Positions 45,936-57,504 of a DNA stretch of 64,000 nt are shown in pieces (positions within the stretch are counted from its first letter, which is position 1; each line of letters opens with the position of its first letter). A program made the translations under genes and the position numbers. The stretch is from Capra hircus (taxonomy: Eukaryota > Chordata > Mammalia > Artiodactyla > Bovidae): assembly GCF_001704415.2 (NCBI RefSeq), contig NC_030808.1, forward strand, positions 84,042,594 through 84,106,593. Direction: 5' to 3'. The notes below the pieces were generated by a model, which was not told where the DNA came from, made no database searches, and worked only from the letters and a program-made list of their open reading frames with translations.

Positions 45936-46394
45936 TTCATCTTTCAAGGCTCAAATTGGAGTGTTACGCCCATATAAAGTGGTAATTATATTTTCTTCTA
46001 GGTCCAGTGTTCTTGTCTCTACCATTCATGGCAACATTTGCCTTTTAAAATTTATCCCCAATGCCTTTCTTCTAAGTCTGTTAGTGCAAGGGCTAATAGG
46101 TTTTCTGAAGCAAAGAAACTAGCATGGTATCTTACTGACAGCCGGTGCTTGGCAATTATTTATTTTTGTTGTTGCTGATAACCTAGGCTAAAGTGTGATG
46201 AGGAGTATGAAGGGCCAAGGGTCATTGAATCAAGACATGGAACTGTACTATCGCTATACTTCTCTTCTGAGAGTAAAAACAATACTGTGAGCTCTGGGAT
46301 AGGAGAAAGATTAAGGAGTTTCAAAATTTTTGTAAACTTAATCCAAAAATTAAGCCTTATTATTTTTGAATACCATCAGGATTGGATAATACAA
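45936..46394. other. Unique sequence, possibly old L2
   Basis: gcatggtatcttactgacag near 46120 is weakly L2-like. Nothing firm. Confidence 0.35.
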
Positions 46395-47665
46395 TCCATT
46401 TATTTTTATTATTATATGAATTGGTGATACATTCACATGGTTTATTCCTGTTTTAAAAATAAAAAATATAAAAGATATTTGTTAAAAGACTCTTTTCCTC
46501 CCCTGCCTTTCATAAAACCAACCCTATCTGTCTGAGAGGTAACCACTATTATTGATTTATTATCCTATCAGGTATATTTTTTTAACGCAAATAAGACCAA
46601 TGCAAGTATTCCTTTTCTGTTTCATTTTCTCCTCCAACATTAATATATTATGTAAACCCTTTACTTTTTGTCAGGATAACTTAGAGATTTTTCCATATCA
46701 ATACATTAATCCTTTCTTAATTATTTTTTGACATTGGCATAGTATTCCATTCTGAGGCTGTATCATAATGTATTTAATCAGTCTCCTGTTGATGAACATT
46801 TAGGTTGTCACCAAATTTTCTCCATTGCAACCATGCTGCAGGTAATATCTTTGAACTTAATTCATTTTGTATTTCTATATATAAAGCGTAAATTCCTAGA
46901 AGTAGAATTGCTGGGTCAATGGGATATGCATTTGAAACTTTAGTAGATACTGTCAGATAGCCTTCTATAAGAATTCTACAAAATCATACTCCCACCAGGA
47001 ACTTATAAAAGTATTTTTATGCAATCTTGCCAACATGCTTCTAGAACTTTGCCAACTGTTACGTAGATGGATAAAACCCAACTGCATCTTTTAATTTTCA
47101 TTTTTATTATTCTGAGTGAAGTTGGGCATCTTTTTAAACTTTTTTACTTACTCAAGAACTATATCTATTTTCCTTTCTGTGAATATTCTGTTTATCTTAG
47201 TGGACTTTTTAATCAGATAAATAATCTTTCATTTACTCTTATGAATTTGTAGACATTCTATGTATATGTGAGAGATTGGCCCCTTGTCTATGTTTCAAGT
47301 AGCAAATACTTTTGCCTAGTTGTCATTTTTTTTTTAACATGGGTAATTTTTTTCACTAGAGAACATTTTTTTTGATTATTTTTTTTCCTTATTTCAGTGT
47401 GATATTTTGTTTAAGTTGCAAAAAGAAATTAATAATGCACTGCACAAAACATCAGTCTTCATCTTGGGTGGTAATAGTTTTAATGCTTTTGGATTCTTAT
47501 AAAGTGAATCTTACCAATCTTTTCTTCCATGACTTCTGAAGTTTGTAACATAGAAAGGCTTTTAATACTCAAGGTTATACAATAATTATCTCAAGTTCTT
47601 CTTTATTTATTTTACATTTTAAGTACTAAATCTATTTAAAATTTCAGGCTCCCTTTTAGGCCATG
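46395..47665 (-). mobile_element. Old L1/HAL1-type element, antisense
   Basis: gacattggcatagtattcca (46731), gaagtagaattgctgggtca (46898), cccaccaggaacttataaaa (46991) and gattggccccttgtctatg (47273) follow the antisense ORF2 C-terminal order. T-rich tracts at 47327-47390 are low complexity. It is strongly decayed. Confidence 0.75.
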
Positions 47666-47689
47666 TCAAGCAAACATATCCCTGGATTA

Positions 47690-47871
47690 AGGTTGCTAGA
47701 TTTTCAAATAAAAATACAAATACCTAATAAAATTTGAATTTCAGATTAACAACAAATCATTTTTTAGTACAATTATGTCCCATGTAATACTGATTCTTAA
47801 TAATGGGGAAATACTTAATAATGATTCTCTGTTTATCTGAAATTCAAATTTAACTGGGTATCCTGTGTTTA
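47690..47871. repeat. Long imperfect palindrome, MITE-like
   Basis: Arms 47721-47769 and 47812-47860 are reverse complements at 40 of 49 positions, with a 42-bp loop. The right side is cut short by a Bov-tA beginning at 47872, so an outer arm (47690-47720) has lost its partner. Hairpin structure fits a non-autonomous DNA transposon; I cannot name the family. Confidence 0.75.
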
Positions 47872-48083
47872 GGGCTTCCCAGGTGACTCAGTGGTAAAGA
47901 ATCTGCCTGCCAACGCAGTAGACGAGGGAGATGCAGGTTTGATTTCTGAGTTGGAAAGATCTCCTGGAGGAGAAAATGACAACCCGCTCCAGTATTCTTG
48001 CCAGTATAAGCCCATGGACGAGAAGCCTGGTGAGCTACAGTCCATGGGCTCGCAAAGAGTCAGATATGACTGAGCACACACAT
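47872..48083 (+). mobile_element. Bov-tA SINE
   Basis: Complete sense copy from gggcttcccaggtgactcag to gcaaagagtcagatatgact, with a short extra gtagacgag in the tRNA-like head. Followed by a CA-rich end. Confidence 0.94.
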
Positions 48084-48489
48084 GTGCACACAAGGTCCTA
48101 CTACTCCTCATTCACTATTTAAAAGCTTAATGGTCTTACACAATGTCTACCTACATTTCTTACAGGTTCTGAAGTTGGTACACACAACTGGTATTAGGCA
48201 AAGTGAAATCAGTTCACCTACTTATGAATAATGAATTGTCTAGCTCTTTTCTGACATTCTGCCCAATGTGTGTTACAAAAAAAAATTTATTTCCAGGAGC
48301 AGGAAATAACTGCCCAGTAGTAGTTAAGAGCTAGTTCTCTGTCTTGTTCTAAAGAAACAGTTGAGTTTCTGAGAACATTTCCTAATTGAAATAATTGTCT
48401 CAGCTATTGTTTTAAAAGGTTAGAGGCTAGAGTTTCAGATTTATATAACACTGCTGTTTTTTCTTACAGAAGTTTAAGTTAAATCATTT
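48084..48489. other. Unique sequence
   Basis: Nothing recognised. Confidence 0.35.
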
Positions 48490-48499
48490 AAAAATTATA

Positions 48500-48672
48500 G
48501 AGACTTCCTGGTGTTCCTGGCTAAGACTGCACTCTCCCAATGCAGGGGGCCAGGGTTTGATCTTTGGTGAGGAAACTGGATCCCACATGTTGCAACTAAG
48601 AGTTTGCATGCCGCAACTAAAGACCCAGCACAGTCAAATAAATGAATACATAAAAATAAAACATTAAAAAAT
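48500..48672 (+). mobile_element. CHR-type tRNA-derived SINE, sense
   Basis: gagacttcctggtgttcctg at the head, atgcagggggccagggtttg around the B box, then cacatgttgcaactaagagt and an A-rich end. Flanked by a 10-bp duplication, aaaaattata, at 48490-48499 and 48673-48682. Confidence 0.9.
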
Positions 48673-48682
48673 AAAAATTATA

Positions 48683-48977
48683 AATTTAGTAATGTAATGT
48701 TTGATTAAATCAGACAAAAACAAGTCAAATGTCTCTCTTTTTACTGCTTTTGAAAACACACAATCAGGAGTCTTACCTCTGTTAACACTTCCATTAAGAT
48801 TAACAAAGCACAATGTTGAGATAATACTCCCCTTCCCTCCACAAAATTAATTGCAGCACTAATCATAAGCATGACAAATAGAGACTATGATGTCACTGAA
48901 GTAGCGAGGTCCTGGTTATGTTACAACCAGTAGAAGATAGTTTACTTCTACCTAATTACTTGATTGCATCTCATCAG
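48683..48977. other. Unique sequence
   Basis: Nothing recognised. Confidence 0.35.
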
Positions 48978-49110
48978 TTCACTAAATCATTCATTCAACA
49001 AATATTTATTGAGTGTCTACTGACATTAGGCACTGTGTTAGGTGGTAGAGTAAATAAAACAGTCATGAATGCTGTCTTCAATGAAGCTTTGCAGTGGTGT
49101 GCTAAAGCCA
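48978..49110 (-). mobile_element. L2 3' end, antisense
   Basis: ttcattcaacaaatatttat, tgagtgtctactgacattag and gcactgtgttaggtggtaga are the antisense L2 terminus. Confidence 0.85.
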
Positions 49111-49273
49111 CCTCCTACTGGCTGATTGAGAGCCCATTTTTAAACTTTCAGGAACTTTTGAGTATTATAATTGGCAATGGTGAGAGTATTTATACACAAA
49201 AAGGAGCAAACACTACAAATCTTGGCTTTCTTTGTTATTTGTTTTCTTCCATTGCCTTTCTGTTTAAGTAGAG

Positions 49274-49466
49274 AAAGTGAAAGTTTCTCAGTTGTGTCCG
49301 ACTCTTTGCAACTCCAGGGACTACACAGTCCATGGAACTCTCCAGGCCAGAATACTGGAGTGGGTAGCCTTTCCCTTCTCCAGGGGATCCTCCCAACCCA
49401 GGGATTGAACCCAGGTCTCCTGCTTTGCAGGCAGATTCTTTACCAGCTGAGCCACAAGGGAAGCCC
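49274..49466 (-). mobile_element. Bov-tA SINE
   Basis: Complete antisense copy (gtgaaagtttctcagttgtg to agctgagccacaagggaagc). The flanks ttaagtagag (49264-49273) and ttaaatagag (49467-49476) form a 10-bp duplication with one mismatch. Confidence 0.95.
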
Positions 49467-49717
49467 TTAAATAGAGCTGGTTGTTAAATACTGACCAGCA
49501 CATCACTGAGTTTACAGAGATGCCTCTTGACTTCATCACCCTTTCTGCCTCCTTACCACAACACAAGGGCCCCACAGCACCAAAATATCTTGCATTTTAC
49601 ACATAATAGCTTCTTGAAATGTTGTGAAGGAATCAAAATTATATTTTAGTTGACATATATTGTTGGTTGTTGGCTATGTAAAGAAACCCAAAGTGAAACT
49701 TTGGAGAGAAACTTTGC

Positions 49718-49875
49718 AATGTTAAAAAAATTCAGAGTTTATATTTAGCTATAAGATGGGGATAATAATAGTACCTCCTTCATAGGGTTGCTTGGGATTA
49801 AATGAGTTACTATGTGAAGAGCACTTTGGAAAGGGCCTGACACAGAGTCGCACAGAGTACACAATATACAGGTCA
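49718..49875 (+). mobile_element. MIR 3' part
   Basis: agatggggataataatagta, cctccttcatagggttgctt and gaagagcactttggaaaggg in sense order. Confidence 0.85.
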
Positions 49876-50411
49876 AAGTTCACCCTGTTCTTACTTGGCA
49901 TGATGAATTTTCTTCATGGTGCTGATTGTATGGAAGGTAAGTAGGAAACTTCAGCTGTATCTCTCGGCTCCACCTCTCGGCTCCACTCAATAAGTTAAAA
50001 TGACCTCTTTGATTTAAAAATATCCTTAAAGGATTTTAGATCTGGAAACTTAACTGATGAAGGCAAGTTAGGAAAGGTAATATCATGTCCTTGGAGCCAG
50101 AAGAATGCTGTACTTGCTTCTTTTTGCCATTTGAAAGTATTAAGACTTTTTATGAAAAACCTTACTTTTTTCTTCTTTGTTATTTTCATTAGCTTTCGTA
50201 AGTGAGTTAGGGCATTCTGAGTATGCAACAACTGATTATGTTTTCTTTATTCTGTAAGAAGAGCACAGAGGGGAGAAGGGGACCAGAGAGCTTCTGACAG
50301 ACTACTAATCTTGGGATTTTGGAAGTTAGACTCTCACCTCTGGCAGAATTCCCCAGTCTATTTTTATCTCCTAGAATGTTTTTTCCTCCCCTTTGAAAGT
50401 AATTTTTCACA
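49876..50411. other. Unique sequence
   Basis: Nothing recognised; a small duplication ctctcggctccac occurs twice near 49960-49985. Confidence 0.4.
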
Positions 50412-50895
50412 TGCAATTTCTATATGTATTTTGTTAGATTTATCACCAAGTTTTTTGATATTCTTATTCTTGCCAGTATTGTAAATGGTATTGTTTCATA
50501 ATTTCATATCCAAGTTGTTCATGGCAGTATGTAGGAAAGCAATGACTTTTTTGTATTGATCTTATTTCCTGCACCGTTGCTAATCACCTATTGTTTCAGA
50601 TTTTTTTGTAGATTCTTAAGAGTTCTCAGTGTTAATAATCATGACATCTGCAGATAAAGACGGTTGTATTTCTCCCTTTCTAATTACTGTATCTTTTATT
50701 TATTTTTCTTGTGTTATTGCTTTACCTAAGACTTTGAAAAGGAGTGATGAGAGAGGATGTCTTCATGTTATTATGATCTTAGGGGAGAGGTATCCTGTCT
50801 CTCACCATTAACTATAATATTAGCTCTGTTTTCTTGTGTGTGTATGCCCTTTTCTGGATCATGGAAGTTCTCTTATAGTTCTCATTTTTTGAGGT
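50412..50895 (-). mobile_element. Old L1 ORF2 internal fragment, antisense
   Basis: gttagatttatcaccaagtt, agtattgtaaatggtattgt, ggaaagcaatgacttttttg and atcatgacatctgcagataa match the antisense of the L1 reverse transcriptase region. Confidence 0.78.
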
Positions 50896-51924
50896 ATACA
50901 GAATGTAAAAAATTTAATTTACTTTATTGAGAAATTTGATCTTTTGGTCATTCTTTTCAGAGTGGGGGTGGTTTAAGAGTGGTAGAGGCAAAGAAGAACA
51001 TTCCACACTCGATCCCATGATGACTAGTCCCTGAGTCATCTCTCTGCTGTTTTCATCCTCCACCCTTGTCATAAAAACAGGGATCTGTAGCAGCTGCATT
51101 TGGGAAAGACGCAGCATGAGATGCAGTGATAAACTTGCTTTTACTTTTTTTGAACTTGCTTTTAAATCTAAAGAGCTTATCTGTGTGAACTTCGATGAAT
51201 CATAAAATTTTATTTCTAAAGTCAGGGCCATGATTACTTTTTAGGGCTGTGAAGACAGGTTGAATGATGTAAACTTGAAAGTATAGATTTAAGTTCTTTT
51301 TAGACTATAAATTGTTCTAGGGCAGGATACATATAAATTCATTTTTGTATTCCCTAAGTACTCTGGGGTATGTATCTAATTACTGTGTTATTGCATACAT
51401 TTTTCTCTTCAAGATCTCTTTGCTTGCTCTTGGGATGTGTGTGTGCGGTGCTCACTAGGGGGCATTACTGTATGGGCTATCACAGTCAGACTCTATCACC
51501 TTGGAATAAGCCACCCAAACTCCTTAACAAATAACTGAACTGTTTGGATGACAATATGAGAGGTCCCAGGTAAAGCATGCTACAAAATGCTGACTCATGG
51601 AAAATGCTCATTAAATGCTAGCTGTTATTTTTATTTGGGTAATACCTTCATTAGGCAGTCAGAGAACTAGAGAAGGGAAGCTATGGGGGTTTTGGTTTAT
51701 TTGTTTGTGGTTGTTTTTTGGTGTCTCCAAGAGGGAGTTTTTTTTGTTTGCTCATAGGTGATAACAGAGGGCCAAAGTAAGGGGAAAATGCTGCCCAAAG
51801 CATAGAGCTGGCCCAAATTTCCATTTGTGCCGATTCATTGGTTTTCTTCTTTCCCTGTCCACTAGGTGACACTGTTTACTCATGTATCCTACTCAAGGCC
51901 TTTCCACAAACCTTAATTCGAAAG
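50896..51924. other. Unique sequence
   Basis: No firm repeat; atgctcattaaatgctagct at 51605 may be a MIR end. Confidence 0.4.
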
Positions 51925-51971
51925 TGCGTGTGTTCTCAGGCGCTCACTTGAGTCCGACTCTGCGAACTCAG
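51925..51971 (-). mobile_element. 47-bp Bov-type SINE fragment with its own TSD
   Basis: The insert resembles only the terminal tail of a Bov-A/Bov-tA SINE (ttgagtccgactctgcgaac). It is flanked by attcgaaag (51916-51924) and attcaaaag (51972-51980), 8 of 9 identical. Confidence 0.7.
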
Positions 51972-51980
51972 ATTCAAAAG

Positions 51981-54234
51981 TAATGTATTTATTTGGGGTA
52001 ATGTGGTGGTGGTGATGGAGATGGGTGCCTGGAAGGAGTGTATTGGTAAAGAAAATATAAATGAACTGCCTCAAAGACCAATCTTTGAGGTACGATTAAG
52101 AGACAGTTGTCATCTACAGTTTTGTGACTTTGTGGGATAAATTCCAAACTATTTTTTACACTGTTTTTAAGTGCATTATGCAGTTAGTTTCTATTACTAT
52201 TCCAAGAAATGAAGGAAGGCAGGACCTGCTTCCCCTCCCAGGCCTTCACCAAACCAAAGGATAAAATAAAAATGTGGCTCTGAATGTCGAGTAGGTGCTC
52301 TTAAAGGTCCGTTTCCCTATCTTCAATGACAGTTAATGAGGGCACAGACCACTAATAAGCAGTTTAAACAGTTTCTAGGCTAAGCTTCAGCTGGACCTTC
52401 AAATCTCATAAAAATTAATCACTGCAGAGAAGAGACCAAATGCACTGTGTTCATTTGGATATGGAGTTTGCAGACGCCTTCCTGATCTTCCAGGTTAATT
52501 TTGATCCCATTTCTGCATTGCTGTATTGCCAGATACTCAGCATAAGCTGTCATTTTTCTGAATACCACTCAGGTGAAACTTGTGATGGTTCCAAAATGGC
52601 ACATGTAACTTTTGGATAGAAACAAAATTCAAAATGATTTTCTTCCCTTGCATTTCCAGGCTATTAGCCAGGGGAAGTATGTCAACCATATGAAACCAAA
52701 GGGTCAAGAAATCAAAGATTACAGCCATTTCCTTGGAGTTTGGGGTCTTTTAAAATTTATCATCACCTCTTCATTGGCCATTACAACTTGAAAATTAACT
52801 CATTTATACTGCTTGTTTAGGGCTTAGATTATTTTTATCTTCAAAAGCGACCAAAACTCTCTAACAAACACTTCCCAGTTCACAATTTTCCTAAAGCTTT
52901 GCTGGCCTCCTTTGCTAATGAGCTTCAATTTGCTTTTCTGTGTGTCTACCAGAATGCACTACCTTGAGCTGGTGTGTAATAAACAACTAAATATAGTCAC
53001 AGTTTTGGCAGTTAACTTTTGGAGGACTGTCACAAAGCCCCCTAAAACAGGAATTAGGCAGATTTAAAACGAACAGGCAAACTCTTCTGTGCTTGGTAGG
53101 AGAGGATTTTTATATGTTGTGAACAGTAGTTACCACAATGTTTTCCTCATATTTAAACCCACTTTATTTAACTAACAGTAATAACTTTAATGATTGTTAA
53201 CAAAGCACTGTTAAATGCTCAGCACCCCTCTCTGAAATGGGGCTTCTTCCAGAAAATTCTTTATGTGGAACCAACACTGTGTAATCAGCAGTTGCGTGAA
53301 GAGGTTTGGGCAGCAGAGCAGATAACAGCAGCCTCTGCTAGCTACGCAGAACTGCCGTGTCTGAAACATGCTTTTTGTTCCTTGATTCTGTGTAGAGCCC
53401 CCATGACATCTGGGGTTTGCTTATTCACATCTCCAGTTTGCATGGTCTTCCAAGGAAGAAGGGAGAGAGCAGAGGAGGGAAAACGGAGAGAGGTGGGGGA
53501 CAGAGGGAAATGCAGGGCTAGCTTCAGAATATTTGAATTCTAACTGTTGGGGCATCCTCCTGAGTAGAGAATACTAATTATGCCAAGTGTGTCAAATCAT
53601 GTCCTTTTTTTGGGGGGGGGGTGCGTAAATCAAACAAGTGTTCCCAGGAGATAGGTGGAGGCCACCAAGCCTGTTTTATTTATGATGCAACCAGAACTGA
53701 AAGGCAGGACTAGCGAGGGGACAGACTTCGTGAATTTATTTAATTTTATGACATGTGCTTTGCACCTTCAAAGCAACCTTGACATAAAGGCTGCAAGCTA
53801 TAGTATAATGCTTTCATCTGAATAGTTAATACGCTATTAGGGATGGCTATAGTACTTACTAGGGACATTTAGAGTAAATAAATTGTTTTGAGGGATGTGG
53901 GTTGCAGTTTTTTTTTATTTTTTCAGGAAAAATGAGAAATAGATCACGTCTTACGGATGGTGATGCTCTCATCAAAAAGGCCTATAGATCTTTTACCAAA
54001 CTCAAGCTAGCTATTTATGAACTATCTATCGGTGAAAACAGTGCTGCTTCCAAGAGGAAGACTTGATATTCCGTGTTTCACAAGAGAACCATAGGCCCTA
54101 AATGATCCCATTTTAGCTTTTAGAAGAAAGGAGCAAAGTTTATCTTTTTGTTGTGAGATTGATCTTATTAAATAAAGCGCCATTGTTCTTCAAATCTTTA
54201 GCGGTTTGCTGTTGTTTACTAACTAGTATCTAAA
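51981..54234. other. Repeat-free block of about 2.2 kb
   Basis: I recognise no transposable element here, only a G10 run at 53611. The 117-codon open frame 53190-53543 ends in a Glu/Arg-rich, low-complexity stretch and has no recognised family. Segments such as 52330-52560 and 52850-53060 have a non-repetitive, TAAT- and CAAT-rich composition often seen in conserved non-coding DNA; this is inference only. Confidence 0.5.
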
Positions 54235-54700
54235 CGTAGTGGGGACAAAAGCCTTCCCAACCTAGCAGTGCCTTTTCTAGTCTTTGTGCTTGCACGCCTC
54301 TATGTCTCACCCACCAAACAGAAGGCACTCTGGATTTGGCTCCCAGTCTTTGCTGACGCCTGCCACTCTTCCTGGGGTGTTCTCAGGGACTCTTCTCACT
54401 AAACCACATCTCTTTTCATTAGAGTTCTGCTTATCATAAAGATTTAAATACTAGCTTTTCAACACATCCTCCCTGAATCTTCTCTGCCTGCAACCAGAAG
54501 TGATTTTTCATTTGGGGACCGTTGTACCTCTTGTATGTCACTTGGGTCCTGCTTTGGTTGGTAGGTACTTGGGTACATAGCATCTTTCCCACAAGACTAC
54601 AAGCTCCTGGGCACTGGGTATTAAACCACTTCTGCCTCAGTGACTAACATAGCATCATGCGCAGAATAAGTGGGCATAGATCTTTTGAGTAAGTAAATAA
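54235..54700 (+). mobile_element. L2 3' half
   Basis: acgcctgccactcttcctgg (54355), tcctccctgaatcttctctg (54467) and actacaagctcctgggcact (54596) follow the sense L2 coding end and 3' UTR. Confidence 0.7.
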
Positions 54701-55114
54701 TATAGAGCATACACACAGTCTTGCTGGACTAACTTCAGTAGCTGTGTCTCAGGGCCAACATTATAAAATGATACTTTCAAAGAATAAGGTGATCAGGAGT
54801 ATATTTCTTTACATAGATTTTGCTCCACTGATATTTTTCAAAGTTACCTTCTTTCAGATGTGTTTGACACGTGGTGGTTGCTCAGTCAACCAGCTCATAG
54901 CGGCTTGAACGCAGGATCACAGCAAATGAGGTCCTATAATAAGACAAAGAGAAGTTTTCATCAGACTTTTTTGAATTTATGAACTGGAGAACAAATTTTC
55001 CACATTTACACAGAAACTAGAAAGCTTCAAAGGCAGAATGAATAATTTCCATTCTTGATGCATGTGAATTTATGAACTGTTGACAGTAAAGGATGAGCAA
55101 CATTTTAAAATGTG
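54701..55114. other. Unique sequence
   Basis: Nothing recognised. Confidence 0.35.
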
Positions 55115-55515
55115 ATATGAACTAAGAGTTATCGTGCACTTATTGTATGCCAGGCACTTTGCTCATCAGCTTACATGTATTACTTCATTTGGTCTCCTAA
55201 CAATTATTATTTCCATTTATGAAAGTGAAAGTTGCTCAGTTGTGTCTGACTCTTTGCAACTGCGTGGACTGTACAGTCCATGGAATTCTCCAGGCCAGAG
55301 TACTGGAGTGGGTAGCCTTTCCCTTCCCCAGGGAATCAAACTGGGGTCTCCTGCATTGTAGGCGGCTTCTTTACCAGCTGAATCACAAGGGAAGCCTATT
55401 TCCATTTATAGATAAGAAAAATGAGTCATAGAAAAGTTAAGTGAATTGTTCAGAGATACATAGCTAGTAAGTGGCAGAACTAGAATTCAACCAAATTCAA
55501 TATTAACTCCAGTGT
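55115..55515 (-). mobile_element. MIR, antisense, split by a Bov-tA
   Basis: attgtatgccaggcactttg (55141) and gtggcagaactagaattcaa (55473) bracket the antisense MIR; the two halves join perfectly when 55221-55409 is removed. Confidence 0.87.
55221..55396 (-). mobile_element. Bov-tA SINE
   Basis: Antisense copy with gtgaaagttgctcagttgtg and a head ending gaatcacaagggaagcc. Perfect 13-bp duplication, tatttccatttat, at 55208-55220 and 55397-55409. Confidence 0.97.
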
Positions 55516-55567
55516 ATATCCCATTCTGCCTTTTTGTGCCAATTTACATCCTTCCAGAAGAGAATAT

Positions 55568-55784
55568 GGGCTTCCCTGGTGGCTCAGATGGTAAAGAAGC
55601 CGCCTGCAATGTGGGAGATCTGGGTTCAATCCCTGATTTGGGAAGATCCCTTGCAGGAGGGCATGGCAAACTACTCCAGTATTCCTGGCTGGAGAATCCG
55701 CATGGACAGAGGTACCTGGCAGGCTACAGTCCATAGGTCGCAAAGAGTTGGACAGGACTGAGTGACTAAGCACAGCACACAGCA
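55568..55784 (+). mobile_element. Bov-tA SINE
   Basis: Sense copy from gggcttccctggtggctcag through gttggacaggactgagtgac to a short CACAG-rich end. Perfect 13-bp duplication, cagaagagaatat, at 55555-55567 and 55785-55797. Confidence 0.97.
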
Positions 55785-55854
55785 CAGAAGAGAATATAAC
55801 ATAGTGTATCTTAGGCAGTGTTAAAAATAGAAGTTTTCATTTAGCCCAAACCTT

Positions 55855-56190
55855 CTCTCCTCAGTATCCCTGTTGTGCAGATGAAAGAACTGAAGCCCTA
55901 GGGAAGTTAAGTGACTTATCCAGGATCACAGAGCTAGTGAGATCTGGGATTAGACCACAGATATCTAGACTTCTGGGCTTCCTAGGTGGCAGGAGACACA
56001 GGTTCAATTTTTTTTCATCAGGAAGATCCCTAGGAGATGAAAATGGCAACCCGCTCCAGTATTCTTGCCTGGGAAATCTCGTGTTCAGAGAGCCTGGTGG
56101 ATTACAGTCCGTGGGGTCACAAAGAGTTGGACACGACTTAGAGACTAAATAACAACCACTTAGACTTCCAGTCTGGAGAGCACCCCCGCC
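55855..56190 (-). mobile_element. MIR, antisense, split by a Bov-tA
   Basis: gaactgaagccctagggaag (55887) and gatcacagagctagtgagat (55924) are antisense MIR. After the SINE it resumes with a short acttccagtctggagagcac. Confidence 0.82.
55974..56160 (+). mobile_element. Bov-tA SINE with deleted head
   Basis: Sense copy in which the tRNA-like head has lost roughly 25 bp (gggcttcctaggtggcagga joins directly to the B-box side). The body and tail are complete. An 8-bp duplication, tagacttc, is at 55966-55973 and 56161-56168. Confidence 0.94.
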
Positions 56191-56194
56191 CCCC

Positions 56195-56421
56195 ACCTCA
56201 GAAAATGGTGTATTTTCACACAGGCTTGAATGTGGGTGAATCTAGCTAGGTTCCCAACAGAAGTGCAGGGAAAGCCAGGGGCAGCTTAGCTGACCCTAGA
56301 TGGTCTTGGTGCTGTCTGCTTTGTAAAGGGAGGACTATCTCCCTTTTTGCTTATTAGCTAATATAGCAGTACTCATCTCAATTGGCATCTATGTGATTTA
56401 TCTACTTTAATCTTCCTGAAA
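56195..56421. other. Unique sequence
   Basis: Nothing recognised. Confidence 0.35.
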
Positions 56422-56630
56422 GAAAAGTGAAAGTGTTAGTCATTTAGTCCTGTCTGACTCTTTGTGACTCATGGCCTGCCAAGCCCCTCTGCCCATGGAA
56501 TTCTACAGGCAAGAATACTGGAGTAGGTTGCCATGCCCTCTTCCAGGGGATCTTCCCAACCCAGGGATCAAACCTGGGTCTCCTGCACTGCAGGCGGATT
56601 CTGAACTGCCTGAGCTGCCAGGGGAGCCCA
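56422..56630 (-). mobile_element. Bov-tA SINE
   Basis: Complete antisense copy (gtgttagtcatttagtcctg, ccagggatcaaacctgggtc, head ending gagctgccaggggagcccag). Confidence 0.95.
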
Positions 56631-56811
56631 GAGGGATGGGGAGTGACAGTAGTTCACAGGATTAGCAGACTTAGGAAGATAACCTGGGAACATGGCACTT
56701 TCACACTCATTTTTACATCAAAGCTCAATGCACATTCTCCTCAGTCTGCTCAACAAATCACTTCTTTTGTGATGGTGTGTGGCTCTAGAATCTCAATCCT
56801 AAGCTAAAGGT

Positions 56812-57020
56812 CTGTTGTTTAGTTGTTAAGTTGTGTCTGACTCTTTTGGGACCCCATGGATTGTAACCTGCCAGGCTCTTCTGCCCTTGGGATTTCTCAG
56901 GCAAGAATACTGGAGTGGGTTGCCATTTCCTTTTCCAGGGGATCTTCCCAACCCAGGGACTGAACCCGCATCTCCTTCATTGGCAGGTGGATTCTTTACC
57001 ACTGAGCCATTAGGGAAGCT
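56812..57020 (-). mobile_element. Bov-tA SINE
   Basis: Complete antisense copy, starting tgttgtttagttgttaagtt and ending with head sequence actgagccattagggaagct. Confidence 0.95.
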
Positions 57021-57504
57021 CAGTCTTTCTGAATCTTTGACCAAAGAAACCAAGGGCGATGAAGTGTTGGCCATTTATGTACCAGAGGCAGACATTCCCT
57101 CTTTCGTGCTGACTTTGCTTTCTCATGTGAGAACCAGCCTCTGCAGAACTGGCCTGGGTTTCTGTGTGGTGCCATTTGGGGGCTACTCTGCTACCTGGTA
57201 CCCACAGGTTCCTAAAATATCCACAATGAAGGGTCTCAGGGTTCAGGCGCTTCCTTAGTGATACATACTGAGATCACAGAAACAAAACAAAATAAACAAA
57301 TAGGGATGACAAGGATGACAACAATACAGTAACAACAGCATAACCAGGACAATACTACAGAGCATTTGGAATCAAAAAGCTGGAGGACTGGGCAGCAAAG
57401 GATCATGACTTCAGGATTAGTGCTGCTTCCTTCCCAATCAAGCAGAGGATGGCCCTGCTGAAACTCTACTTGGGAGATTCCAAGTACTCAGGCTTCCAGA
57501 TATT
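57021..57504. other. Unique sequence
   Basis: Nothing recognised; an A/C-rich run at 57280-57350. Confidence 0.35.

Noticed and set aside
53190..53543. 117-codon open frame as an exon
   Set aside because: The C-terminal third is low-complexity Glu/Arg, no family is recognised and flanking splice sites are not convincing.
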